Assembly (NCBI GenBank): GCA_015163825.1
Contig: JAAOIL010000096.1
Location: 1-8,363 of the forward strand
DNA length: 8,363 bases
Reading direction: 5' to 3'
Source: Alphaproteobacteria bacterium
GTDB taxonomy: Bacteria > Pseudomonadota > Alphaproteobacteria > RS24
A program made the translations under genes and the position numbers. Under the pieces are notes generated by a model. The model saw only the letters and a list, made by a program, of their open reading frames with translations, ran no database searches and had not been told where the DNA came from. This document shows positions 1-5,817 of this stretch, piece by piece (position 1 is the stretch's first letter; each line of letters opens with the position of its first letter).

Positions 1-989
1 AACCACACAAGATAGACATTATCTCGGAGCATGATAATGCGCACCATGCGCGTATCGTGGCAGAGCCGCTAGAGCGAGGCTTCGGTCTAACGTTGGGCAA
101 TGCTTTGCGCAGGGTTTTGCTGTCGTCCATTCAGGGTGCGGCTGTTACGGCAGTGCAGATTGATGGTGTGTTGCACGAATTTTCATCTATCGCTGGTGTG
201 CGTGAAGATGTAACGGATATCGTGTTGAACATTAAAAAAATGTCTCTCGCGGCAGAAACAGAAGGCACGAAGCGCCTGACGCTTTCTAAAAAGGGACCGG
301 GTGTTGTGACGGCTGGCGATATTGAAGAGACGGCTAATGTCAAAATTCTCAACCCTGATTTGGTGCTATGCACATTGGACGAAGCGGCAGAGGTGCGGTT
401 TGAGTTTATTGTGAATACGGGCAAGGGCTATGTCCCAGCGGAAAAAAACCGCCCCGAAGATGCGCCGATTGGTCTTATCCCTGTTGATAGTCTTTACAGC
501 CCTATCCGTCGTGTGTCTTACAATGTAGAGAATACGCGTGAAGGGCAAGTGCTGGATTATGATAAACTAACATTGGATGTTGAAACAGATGGCACAATCA
601 CACCAGAAGATTCATTGGCACTGGCGGCTCGTATTTTGCAAGACCAGTTGCAAATATTCATCAACTTTGAAGAACCAGAAGTTCGCGTTGAAGAACGTTC
701 TCTGGCAGAAGAAAGTGGTTTCTCGCCTTATCTCTTGAAAAAAGTTGATGAGCTGGAACTTTCTGTGCGTTCTGCAAACTGCCTGAAGAATGATGACATC
801 GTCTATATTGGCGATCTCGTCCAGAAAACAGAAAATGAAATGTTGCGCACCCCTAATTTCGGGCGCAAATCCTTGAACGAGATTAAAGCGATACTAACAG
901 GCATGGGTCTAACTTTGGGGGCAGAAACTCCCAATTGGCCACCTGAAAATATCGAAGAACTCGCTCGCAAATTTGAAGAAAATTATTAA
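1..989 (+). CDS. rpoA: RNA polymerase alpha subunit, 5' end cut by window edge
   Basis: RpoA dimerises to start assembly of RNA polymerase, and its C-terminal domain contacts UP elements and activators. The reading frame is open to the left edge: the first whole codon is at base 3 and reads PHKIDIISEHDNAHHARIVA, which matches the RpoA N-terminus. The GTG at 57 is therefore an internal valine codon and not the start. By family comparison I infer that about 11 to 12 residues are missing. The N-terminal dimerisation domain carries EPLERGFGLTLGNALRRVLL (bases 60-119) and the IDGVLHEFSS segment. After an acidic linker comes the C-terminal domain, with VRSANCLKNDD (Arg codon at 768-770, equivalent to E. 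coli Arg265) and a helix-hairpin-helix region containing TPNFGRKSLNEIK. It ends with an acidic tail. The stop codon overlaps the rplQ ribosome binding site, as expected in the alpha operon. Confidence 0.98.
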   Translation, partial: PHKIDIISEHDNAHHARIVAEPLERGFGLTLGNALRRVLLSSIQGAAVTAVQIDGVLHEFSSIAGVREDVTDIVLNIKKMSLAAETEGTKRLTLSKKGPGVVTAGDIEETANVKILNPDLVLCTLDEAAEVRFEFIVNTGKGYVPAEKNRPEDAPIGLIPVDSLYSPIRRVSYNVENTREGQVLDYDKLTLDVETDGTITPEDSLALAARILQDQLQIFINFEEPEVRVEERSLAEESGFSPYLLKKVDELELSVRSANCLKNDDIVYIGDLVQKTENEMLRTPNFGRKSLNEIKAILTGMGLTLGAETPNWPPENIEELARKFEENY

Positions 990-994
990 AGGAG
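988..994 (+). promoter_or_regulatory. Ribosome binding site of rplQ, overlapping the rpoA stop
   Basis: AAAGGAG sits six bases before the ATG at 1001 and shares its first two bases with the rpoA TAA stop (987-989). A ribosome finishing rpoA would end on this site, which suggests coupled translation of alpha and L17. Confidence 0.8.
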
Positions 995-1000
995 AGCGCC

Positions 1001-1423
1001 ATGCGCCACGCTAAAGCAGGACGAAAATTAAATCGCACGGCTTCACACAGGAAGGCACTGCTAGCGAATATGGCTGCGGCACTCATCAAGCACGAGCAAA
1101 TCATTACCACTTTACCAAAAGCGAAAGCCTTGCGTCCTTATGTTGAGAAACTGGTGACATTGGGCAAAGATGGCTCTTTGAGTGCGCGGCGTCGCGCAAT
1201 TGCTGGGTTGCGTGAAGAAGAGTTTGCGGTAAAATTATTTGACACACTCGCCACCCGCTATGCAGAACGCAATGGTGGTTATACGCGTGTCTTGAAAGCG
1301 GGTTTCCGTTATGGGGATAACGCGCCAATGGCAGTGATAGAATTCGTTGACCGCGATGAAAGTGCGCGCGGGCAAGATTCTGGTCCCGTTATGGTTGATG
1401 ACGAGGCGGAGGTTTCTGCCTAA
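1001..1423 (+). CDS. rplQ: 50S ribosomal protein L17
   Basis: L17 (bL17) is a structural protein of the large ribosomal subunit, near the peptide exit tunnel. The 140-residue product begins with the family signature MRHAKAGRKLNRTASHRKAL, followed by the ALIKHEQIITTLPKAKALRP segment and a basic stretch around SARRRAI. It closes its fold with GGYTRVLKAGFRYGDNAPMAVIEFVD. The last 20 or so residues are an acidic, probably disordered tail (ending DDEAEVSA). This makes it somewhat longer than the E. coli protein, which is common in alphaproteobacteria. The start is supported by a strong ribosome binding site and by the conserved N-terminus. It lies 11 bases after rpoA, the usual end of the alpha operon. 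No hairpin-plus-T-run terminator is visible after its stop. Confidence 0.98.
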   Translation: MRHAKAGRKLNRTASHRKALLANMAAALIKHEQIITTLPKAKALRPYVEKLVTLGKDGSLSARRRAIAGLREEEFAVKLFDTLATRYAERNGGYTRVLKAGFRYGDNAPMAVIEFVDRDESARGQDSGPVMVDDEAEVSA

Positions 1424-1448
1424 TCTGCTCTGCCAATCTTCTCTTATA

Positions 1449-1457
1449 GGGGGGGAG
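1449..1457 (+). promoter_or_regulatory. G-rich ribosome binding site of crcB with a seven-G run
   Basis: A run of seven Gs (1449-1455) followed by AG forms a purine-rich Shine-Dalgarno sequence, ending five bases before the ATG at 1463. It fills much of the 39-base gap after rplQ. The rest of that gap (1424-1448) is pyrimidine-rich and shows no convincing promoter or hairpin. A homopolymer of this length can vary in copy number, which would change the spacing to the start codon. Confidence 0.6.
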
Positions 1458-1462
1458 ATAAA

Positions 1463-1855
1463 ATGTCGGCTCATCTTTCTCCATATCTTTTTTCAATGGT
1501 AGCAATCGGGGGCGCCGTTGGTGCGTCCATTCGTTATGCGATTGCGGTGGCATTGCCTGTTTTTGCAATGGGAACGTTTCCTTTTATCACTTTGGCTATT
1601 AACCTTGCGGGTTCGTTTTTAATCGGGCTATTATATGGGTGGCTGGCACGAAGCGGGGGCAATGAAGCGTTGCGGGTGTTTTTAGGTGTCGGCATATTGG
1701 GTGGCTTCACCACTTTTTCCACTTTTTCATGGGAGATATTAACTTTGATAGAGCGTCGTGAGATATTATCTGTTGCCCTTTATATAGGGGGATCGCTTAT
1801 CGGTGGGGTGCTTATGGTGGCTGTCGGGTATTGGCTCAGTAAGGCGGCGGCATAA
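1463..1855 (+). CDS. crcB: Fluoride ion channel CrcB/Fluc
   Basis: CrcB/Fluc proteins are small inner-membrane channels that form antiparallel dimers and let fluoride leave the cell, protecting enolase and pyrophosphatase. The 130-residue protein has four hydrophobic segments, at roughly residues 8-32, 40-62, 70-92 and 100-126. The family motifs are all present: GGAVGASIRY (residues 16-25), the pore Asn in NLAGSFLIG (Asn47), and GGFTTFSTFSWE (residues 80-91), with Phe85 and Phe88 matching the phenylalanines that line the fluoride path. The Gly/Thr pair around residues 80-83 lies where the family binds its structural sodium. The stop codon overlaps the next start (TAATG), so translation is probably coupled to the pseudouridine synthase. 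There is no room upstream for a crcB-type fluoride riboswitch. Confidence 0.96.
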   Translation: MSAHLSPYLFSMVAIGGAVGASIRYAIAVALPVFAMGTFPFITLAINLAGSFLIGLLYGWLARSGGNEALRVFLGVGILGGFTTFSTFSWEILTLIERREILSVALYIGGSLIGGVLMVAVGYWLSKAAA

Positions 1856-2871
1856 TGGCATCGGGTGTCCGCCATGACGAGGTTAAAAAGCCAGATGATG
1901 GTTTGCGCCTTGATAGATGGTTTCGCAAACATTTTCCCGCTCTCACACATGGGCGGCTGGAGAAATTATTGCGACAAGGCAGGGTGCGCCTAGAGGGTAA
2001 GCGGGTTAAATCTGCGGCGCGTGTGGTGCAAGGGCAGAAAGTTCGTATCCCGCCTGAGGTTCTACAGATACCAGATGCCAGCGCCTTCCCCATTTCTAAT
2101 GCCGATGATGAAAAGTTTGCGACACTAGCAAAGGAATTACACAAAGCCATTCTCTATAAGGACGAGGATATTTTGGTATTGAATAAGCCGTCAGGTTTGG
2201 CGGTGCAGGGGGGTAGCAAGACACATATCCATGTTGATGCCGCCTTGCCTTATCTCAAAATGGGGGCGGAGGAATCGCCACGCCTTGTGCATCGGCTAGA
2301 TAAAGATACATCGGGTGTGTTGATATTGGCACGAACGAGGCAGGTGGCACATACCCTAACCAGATATTTTGCGGCACGAGAGGTTGATAAAGTTTATTGG
2401 GCATTGGTGCATGGTGTGCCGCGTCCGCTAGAGGGGGCGATTACCGATCCCTTAATCAAAGCGAAAGACGAAGATGGGCAAGAAAAAATGCACCTTGTCA
2501 GCCTTGATGAAGAAGAGGCGAAGGAGGCGCATACTGATTTTGCGACAATGGAGAGGGCAGCACCACATTTATCGTGGGTGGCATTTCGTCCTCGCACGGG
2601 GCGCACGCACCAGATAAGGGCGCATGCGGCGGCGATAGGGCACCCGATTATTGGTGATGGCAAATATCGCATTAGCGAGAAACAGGCGGGTGGTTTGCTT
2701 GCGAAAAAGCTTCATTTACACGCGCGTTCCATTATGATGCCGCGTCTAGGCGGCAAACGTGGTTATTTCACTTGTGTGGCGCCGCTTCGTTCGCACATGG
2801 CAGAGAGTTGGGATATATTGGGTTTTGACGAGGCATCGGCAGAGAATCCCTTTCCCGATATATTTAGATAG
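1855..2871 (+). CDS. rluC: RluA-family 23S rRNA pseudouridine synthase, RluC-like
   Basis: This enzyme converts specific uridines in RNA to pseudouridine. RluC of E. coli acts on 23S rRNA positions 955, 2504 and 2580; that target set is inferred here from family resemblance. The 338-residue protein has an N-terminal S4 RNA-binding domain (about residues 16-68, with LRLDRWFRKHFP and LLRQGRVRLEGKRV). The catalytic domain follows: DEDILVLNKPSGLAVQGG (residues 103-120), the active-site motif RLVHRLDKDTSGVLILAR with catalytic Asp149 (codon 2299-2301), and RPRTGRTHQIRAHAAAIGHP from residue 245. The ATG shares one base with the crcB stop (TAATG), and only a weak AAGG lies upstream, so coupled initiation is likely. 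The general class is certain. Choosing RluC over RluD or another member rests on the S4 domain and family resemblance. Confidence 0.92.
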   Translation: MASGVRHDEVKKPDDGLRLDRWFRKHFPALTHGRLEKLLRQGRVRLEGKRVKSAARVVQGQKVRIPPEVLQIPDASAFPISNADDEKFATLAKELHKAILYKDEDILVLNKPSGLAVQGGSKTHIHVDAALPYLKMGAEESPRLVHRLDKDTSGVLILARTRQVAHTLTRYFAAREVDKVYWALVHGVPRPLEGAITDPLIKAKDEDGQEKMHLVSLDEEEAKEAHTDFATMERAAPHLSWVAFRPRTGRTHQIRAHAAAIGHPIIGDGKYRISEKQAGGLLAKKLHLHARSIMMPRLGGKRGYFTCVAPLRSHMAESWDILGFDEASAENPFPDIFR

Positions 2872-2874
2872 GAG
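2869..2874 (+). promoter_or_regulatory. Ribosome binding site of the HAD gene, overlapping the upstream stop
   Basis: TAGGAG includes the TAG stop of the pseudouridine synthase gene and lies six bases before the ATG at 2881. It fixes that ATG as the start and suggests coupled translation of the two genes. Confidence 0.75.
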
Positions 2875-2880
2875 TATTAG

Positions 2881-3546
2881 ATGCGTTTGGTAGTTTTTGA
2901 TTGTGATGGCACATTGGTTGATAGCCAGCGCACGATAATTTCGGCGACGGAGGGAACATTGAATGCGTTTGCCGTGCCGCCGCCGCCACGACGGGATATA
3001 TTATATGCGGTTGGTTTGCCGATAGAGGTTGCGATGCGCCGCCATGCCCCAAATGTTAGCGATGCGGTGCTGGAAAATATCGTGGCAGAGTTCAAAGTGC
3101 TTTATCATGATTTATCGCAACAGATGGATAAGGGGCAGATTATGTACCCCAATACGCGGGATTTAATATGCGATTTAGCGGCTATCCCTGATACATTATT
3201 AGCGATTGTCACGATGAAATCGCGGCGGGGGCTAGAACGCGTGGTTGATGTTTATGAGATAGGCGATTTTTTCCACTCCCTCAAGACGGCAGATGATGGC
3301 GTGGGTAAGCCTGCGCCAGATTTATTATTGGCGGCGATGGCGGAGTGTGGTGTTGATGCGGCGGATACGATTATGGTCGGCGATACAAGTTTTGATATGT
3401 TGATGGCGAAGGCGGCTGGCACGAAGGCTTATGGTGTTGCGTGGGGTTATCAAGATGTTGATGAGTTGCAGGAGGCGGGGGCAGATGCCATTGCCGACAC
3501 ACCAGAAGCCTTGCGTCAGTTGTTAGATTTGCCAGAGGCGTTATAG
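2881..3546 (+). CDS. HAD-superfamily hydrolase, phosphoglycolate phosphatase-like (subfamily IA)
   Basis: This is a cytoplasmic Mg-dependent phosphatase of the haloacid dehalogenase superfamily; its substrate cannot be read from the sequence. All four motifs are intact in the 221 residues. Motif I is VVFDCDGTLVDSQ, with the nucleophile Asp8 and general acid/base Asp10. Motif II is the Thr in AIVTMKSRRG (Thr111). Motif III is the Lys in GKPAPD (Lys143). Motif IV is MVGDTSFDM (Asp168 and Asp172). The helical stretch between motifs I and II (about residues 15-85) fits a small C1 cap, as in the Gph/PGMB group. The start directly precedes motif I and has a good ribosome binding site. It sits between the pseudouridine synthase and ATP12 genes and is probably co-transcribed with them. 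A role in clearing 2-phosphoglycolate or other small phosphorylated metabolites is only a guess. Confidence 0.9.
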   Translation: MRLVVFDCDGTLVDSQRTIISATEGTLNAFAVPPPPRRDILYAVGLPIEVAMRRHAPNVSDAVLENIVAEFKVLYHDLSQQMDKGQIMYPNTRDLICDLAAIPDTLLAIVTMKSRRGLERVVDVYEIGDFFHSLKTADDGVGKPAPDLLLAAMAECGVDAADTIMVGDTSFDMLMAKAAGTKAYGVAWGYQDVDELQEAGADAIADTPEALRQLLDLPEAL

Positions 3547-3553
3547 GCAAACT

Positions 3554-4270
3554 ATGGCGAAGCGATTTTATGATTGCGCCGAAGCCCGCACTTATTCTCC
3601 TAGCGGGGCTGGTAATCCTAACGAAACTGATTTTGCGATTTACCTTGATGATTCTTTATTGCGAACCCCCGCCAAAGCGCCTTTGCTTGTGCCACATAAA
3701 GGTTTGGCAGAAGCGATAGCGGCAGAATGGCAAGCGCAAGGCGAAGAGATAAAGCCTGACACAATGGCATTTATGCGCTTTGCGGCGACAGCGATAGATC
3801 GTATCACGCCCGACCCGACTCCAACAATAAAAGAGTTCATCGGTTTTGGGCAAACGGATTTATTGGCATTTAGGGCGACGAACCCTGATAATCTGGTGGC
3901 GAAGCAGGCGGCATTATGGAATCCGCCTTTGGCGTGGGCGGCACAAACTTATGCCATTGTGATAGAGCCGACCCAGACATTAAAAACGCCCGCCCCTTCA
4001 GAAGAGGCACTGGCACAAGCGGCAACGCAACAGCCATTTAGACTGGCAGGGTTAGTCTATGGCGCGGCTTTGCTAGGGTCTGCGGTGTTGACGCTGGCAC
4101 TGGCAGATGGCTTTATGGATGCCTCCACCGCTTTTGAGGCAGGGTTTCTGGACGATATTTTCCAGCAAGATTATTGGGGGCAAGATAGCGAAGCCCAAGC
4201 ACGGCTTGATAAAATTAGACTGGAAATAGAAACGCTAGCGGTCTATTCTGCTTATATCAGGGAGGCATAA
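3554..4270 (+). CDS. atp12: ATP12-family F1-ATPase assembly chaperone
   Basis: In mitochondria Atp12 binds free alpha subunits of F1-ATPase and keeps them soluble until the alpha3beta3 hexamer forms; alphaproteobacteria keep a homologue. The 238-residue protein starts with MAKRFYD. Its recognisable family segment is AIAAEWQAQGEEIKPDTM (from about residue 54), followed by the AATAIDRI stretch, then TDLLAFRA and LWNPPLAWAAQTYAIVI in the middle. The C-terminal helical part contains LLGSAVLTLALADG and ends around DYWGQDSEAQARLDKI. The signature after DTM reads MAFMRFAATAID, whereas homologues as I remember them usually read MPLTRLANTAID, so this copy looks somewhat divergent. There is a seven-base gap after the HAD gene with only a weak ribosome binding site, so translation may be coupled. 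One base separates its stop from the pccB start. Confidence 0.88.
   Translation: MAKRFYDCAEARTYSPSGAGNPNETDFAIYLDDSLLRTPAKAPLLVPHKGLAEAIAAEWQAQGEEIKPDTMAFMRFAATAIDRITPDPTPTIKEFIGFGQTDLLAFRATNPDNLVAKQAALWNPPLAWAAQTYAIVIEPTQTLKTPAPSEEALAQAATQQPFRLAGLVYGAALLGSAVLTLALADGFMDASTAFEAGFLDDIFQQDYWGQDSEAQARLDKIRLEIETLAVYSAYIREA
4259..4265 (+). promoter_or_regulatory. Ribosome binding site that fixes the GTG start of pccB
   Basis: AGGGAGG lies inside the last codons of the ATP12 gene, six bases before GTG at 4272. The next in-frame ATG is 16 codons further on, inside the conserved PccB N-terminus, so this site supports the GTG as the true start. Confidence 0.75.
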
Positions 4271-4271
4271 A

Positions 4272-5804
4272 GTGAGAGATATAATTGCGGAATTGGAAGA
4301 GCGTCGCCGTGTGGCGCGTATGGGCGGTGGCGAAGAACGCATTGCTGCGCAACACGCAAAAGGCAAACTGACAGCACGAGAACGCATTAACCTTCTGCTA
4401 GATCCCGATAGTTTTGAAGAAATAGATATGTTCGTAGAGCATAACTGCCACGAGTTTGGTATGGAGGAACAAAAGATACCGGGCGATGGTGTGGTGACAG
4501 GGTGGGGTACTGTTAATGGTCGCCCGATATATGTTTTTGCGAAAGACTTCACGGTTTTTGGGGGGTCGCTATCGCGAGCGCACGCGAATAAAATAAATAA
4601 AGTGCAAGATATGGCATTGCGTAATCGTATGCCGATTGTTGGCATTTTAGATTCAGGCGGCGCTCGTATTCAAGAGGGTGTTGATGCTCTGGGTGGTTAT
4701 GCGGATGTCTTCCAGCGTAATACATTGGCATCGGGTGTTATCCCGCAAATCAGTGTGATTATGGGACCATGTGCGGGTGGCGATGTTTATTCGCCTGCGC
4801 TCACTGATTTTATATTTATGGTGCGTGGCACATCTTATATGTTTGTCACGGGTCCCGATGTTGTCAAGACCGTCACCAATGAAGAAGTCAGTGCGGAGGA
4901 ATTGGGGGGCGCAAAAATCCATACCAGCAAATCTTCTGTCGCCGATGGTGCTTACGATAATGATATTGAGTTGCTCAGTGATTTACGCCGCTTCATAGAC
5001 TTTCTGCCCCTATGCAACAAGGTTGGGTCGCCCGAAAGACCCGCTTATGATGCCCATGACAGGGTGGAAGAATCGCTGGATACACTTATCCCTGACAATC
5101 CTAATATGCCTTACGATATGCTGGAACTGGTCGAAAAAGTGGTAGATGAGAACGACTTTTTTGAAATCCAGAAAGATTTTGCCAAGAATATCATTGTCGG
5201 CTTTGGCAGAATTGAGGGACGCACGACAGGGTTTGTTGCCAATCAACCGCTAACATTGGCGGGTGTGCTAGATAGCGATGCCAGCCGCAAGGCGGCAAGG
5301 TTTGTGCGTTTTTGTGATTGCTTTGATATTCCGATAGTGTCTTTTGTTGATGTGCCGGGTTTCTTGCCGGGCACAGCGCAAGAATATGGTGGTCTTATTA
5401 AGCATGGGGCGAAACTGCTTTTTGCTTATGCGGAGGCAACAACGCCAAAGGTGACGATTATCACGCGCAAGGCTTATGGGGGGGCTTATGATGTTATGGC
5501 TTCAAAGCATTTGCGGGGTGATGTTAATTATGCGTGGCCAACGGCAGAGATTGCCGTTATGGGGGCGAAGGGTGCGGTGGAGATTATTTTCCGCAGTGCC
5601 ATAGGCGATGAAGAGGCGCTGGCGAAACACACACAAGATTATGAGGAGAAGTTTTTAAATCCGTTTGTGGCGGCAGAACGTGGCTATATTGATGAGGTGA
5701 TACAACCGCATAATACGCGGCGGCGCATTTCGCGGGCGCTGGCTCTTTTACGCAATAAGAATATGGAAAACCCGTGGAAGAAGCACGGCAATATCCCTTT
5801 ATAA
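4272..5804 (+). CDS. pccB: Propionyl-CoA carboxylase beta subunit (carboxyltransferase)
   Basis: PccB moves the carboxyl group from carboxybiotin to propionyl-CoA, giving (S)-methylmalonyl-CoA. It is the beta part of the alpha6beta6 cytoplasmic enzyme. The 510-residue length is normal for the family. The N-terminal crotonase-like domain contains QHAKGKLTARERI, KIPGDGVVTGWG and the oxyanion-hole motif DSGGARIQEGVDALGGYADV (residues 127-146). The C-terminal domain contains DVPGFLPGTAQEYGGLIKHG, RKAYGGAYDVMASKHL and the strongly PCC-like YAWPTAEIAVMGAKGAVEI. Asp407 in GGAYDVM (codon 5490-5492) is at the place where, as I recall, Streptomyces PccB has Asp422, the residue favouring propionyl- over acetyl-CoA. 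The start is GTG, supported by a strong ribosome binding site and by alignment of VRDIIAELEERR to the usual N-terminus. pccA follows 13 bases later. Confidence 0.97.
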   Translation: MRDIIAELEERRRVARMGGGEERIAAQHAKGKLTARERINLLLDPDSFEEIDMFVEHNCHEFGMEEQKIPGDGVVTGWGTVNGRPIYVFAKDFTVFGGSLSRAHANKINKVQDMALRNRMPIVGILDSGGARIQEGVDALGGYADVFQRNTLASGVIPQISVIMGPCAGGDVYSPALTDFIFMVRGTSYMFVTGPDVVKTVTNEEVSAEELGGAKIHTSKSSVADGAYDNDIELLSDLRRFIDFLPLCNKVGSPERPAYDAHDRVEESLDTLIPDNPNMPYDMLELVEKVVDENDFFEIQKDFAKNIIVGFGRIEGRTTGFVANQPLTLAGVLDSDASRKAARFVRFCDCFDIPIVSFVDVPGFLPGTAQEYGGLIKHGAKLLFAYAEATTPKVTIITRKAYGGAYDVMASKHLRGDVNYAWPTAEIAVMGAKGAVEIIFRSAIGDEEALAKHTQDYEEKFLNPFVAAERGYIDEVIQPHNTRRRISRALALLRNKNMENPWKKHGNIPL

Positions 5805-5810
5805 TTGGAG
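5805..5810 (+). promoter_or_regulatory. Ribosome binding site of pccA
   Basis: TTGGAG comes immediately after the pccB stop and seven bases before the ATG at 5818, which begins the conserved biotin carboxylase sequence MFKKILIANRGEIA. Confidence 0.7.
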
Positions 5811-5817
5811 TGCCAGA

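Noticed and set aside
57..59. GTG as the start codon of rpoA
   Set aside because: The frame is open to base 3 and encodes conserved RpoA sequence (PHKIDIISEHDNAHHARI) before it, so this is an internal codon of a gene cut by the window edge.
234..240. Seven-A run in rpoA (a second one is at 442-448) as a slippage or programmed frameshift site
   Set aside because: Both runs read as ordinary Lys or Glu-Lys codons, the RpoA frame continues intact through them, and no alternative product or stimulatory structure is evident.
1351..1423. Acidic C-terminal tail of L17 as a fusion or extra domain
   Set aside because: A tail of this size is common in alphaproteobacterial L17 proteins and contains no domain.
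1424..1462. Fluoride riboswitch ahead of crcB
   Set aside because: The gap is 39 bases, shorter than the aptamer, and is mostly a pyrimidine stretch plus the ribosome binding site; no pseudoknot-forming pattern was seen.
4771..4998. 75-codon plus-strand frame inside pccB, partly hydrophobic
   Set aside because: It is an out-of-frame shadow of a strongly conserved part of pccB, with no ribosome binding site or family resemblance.
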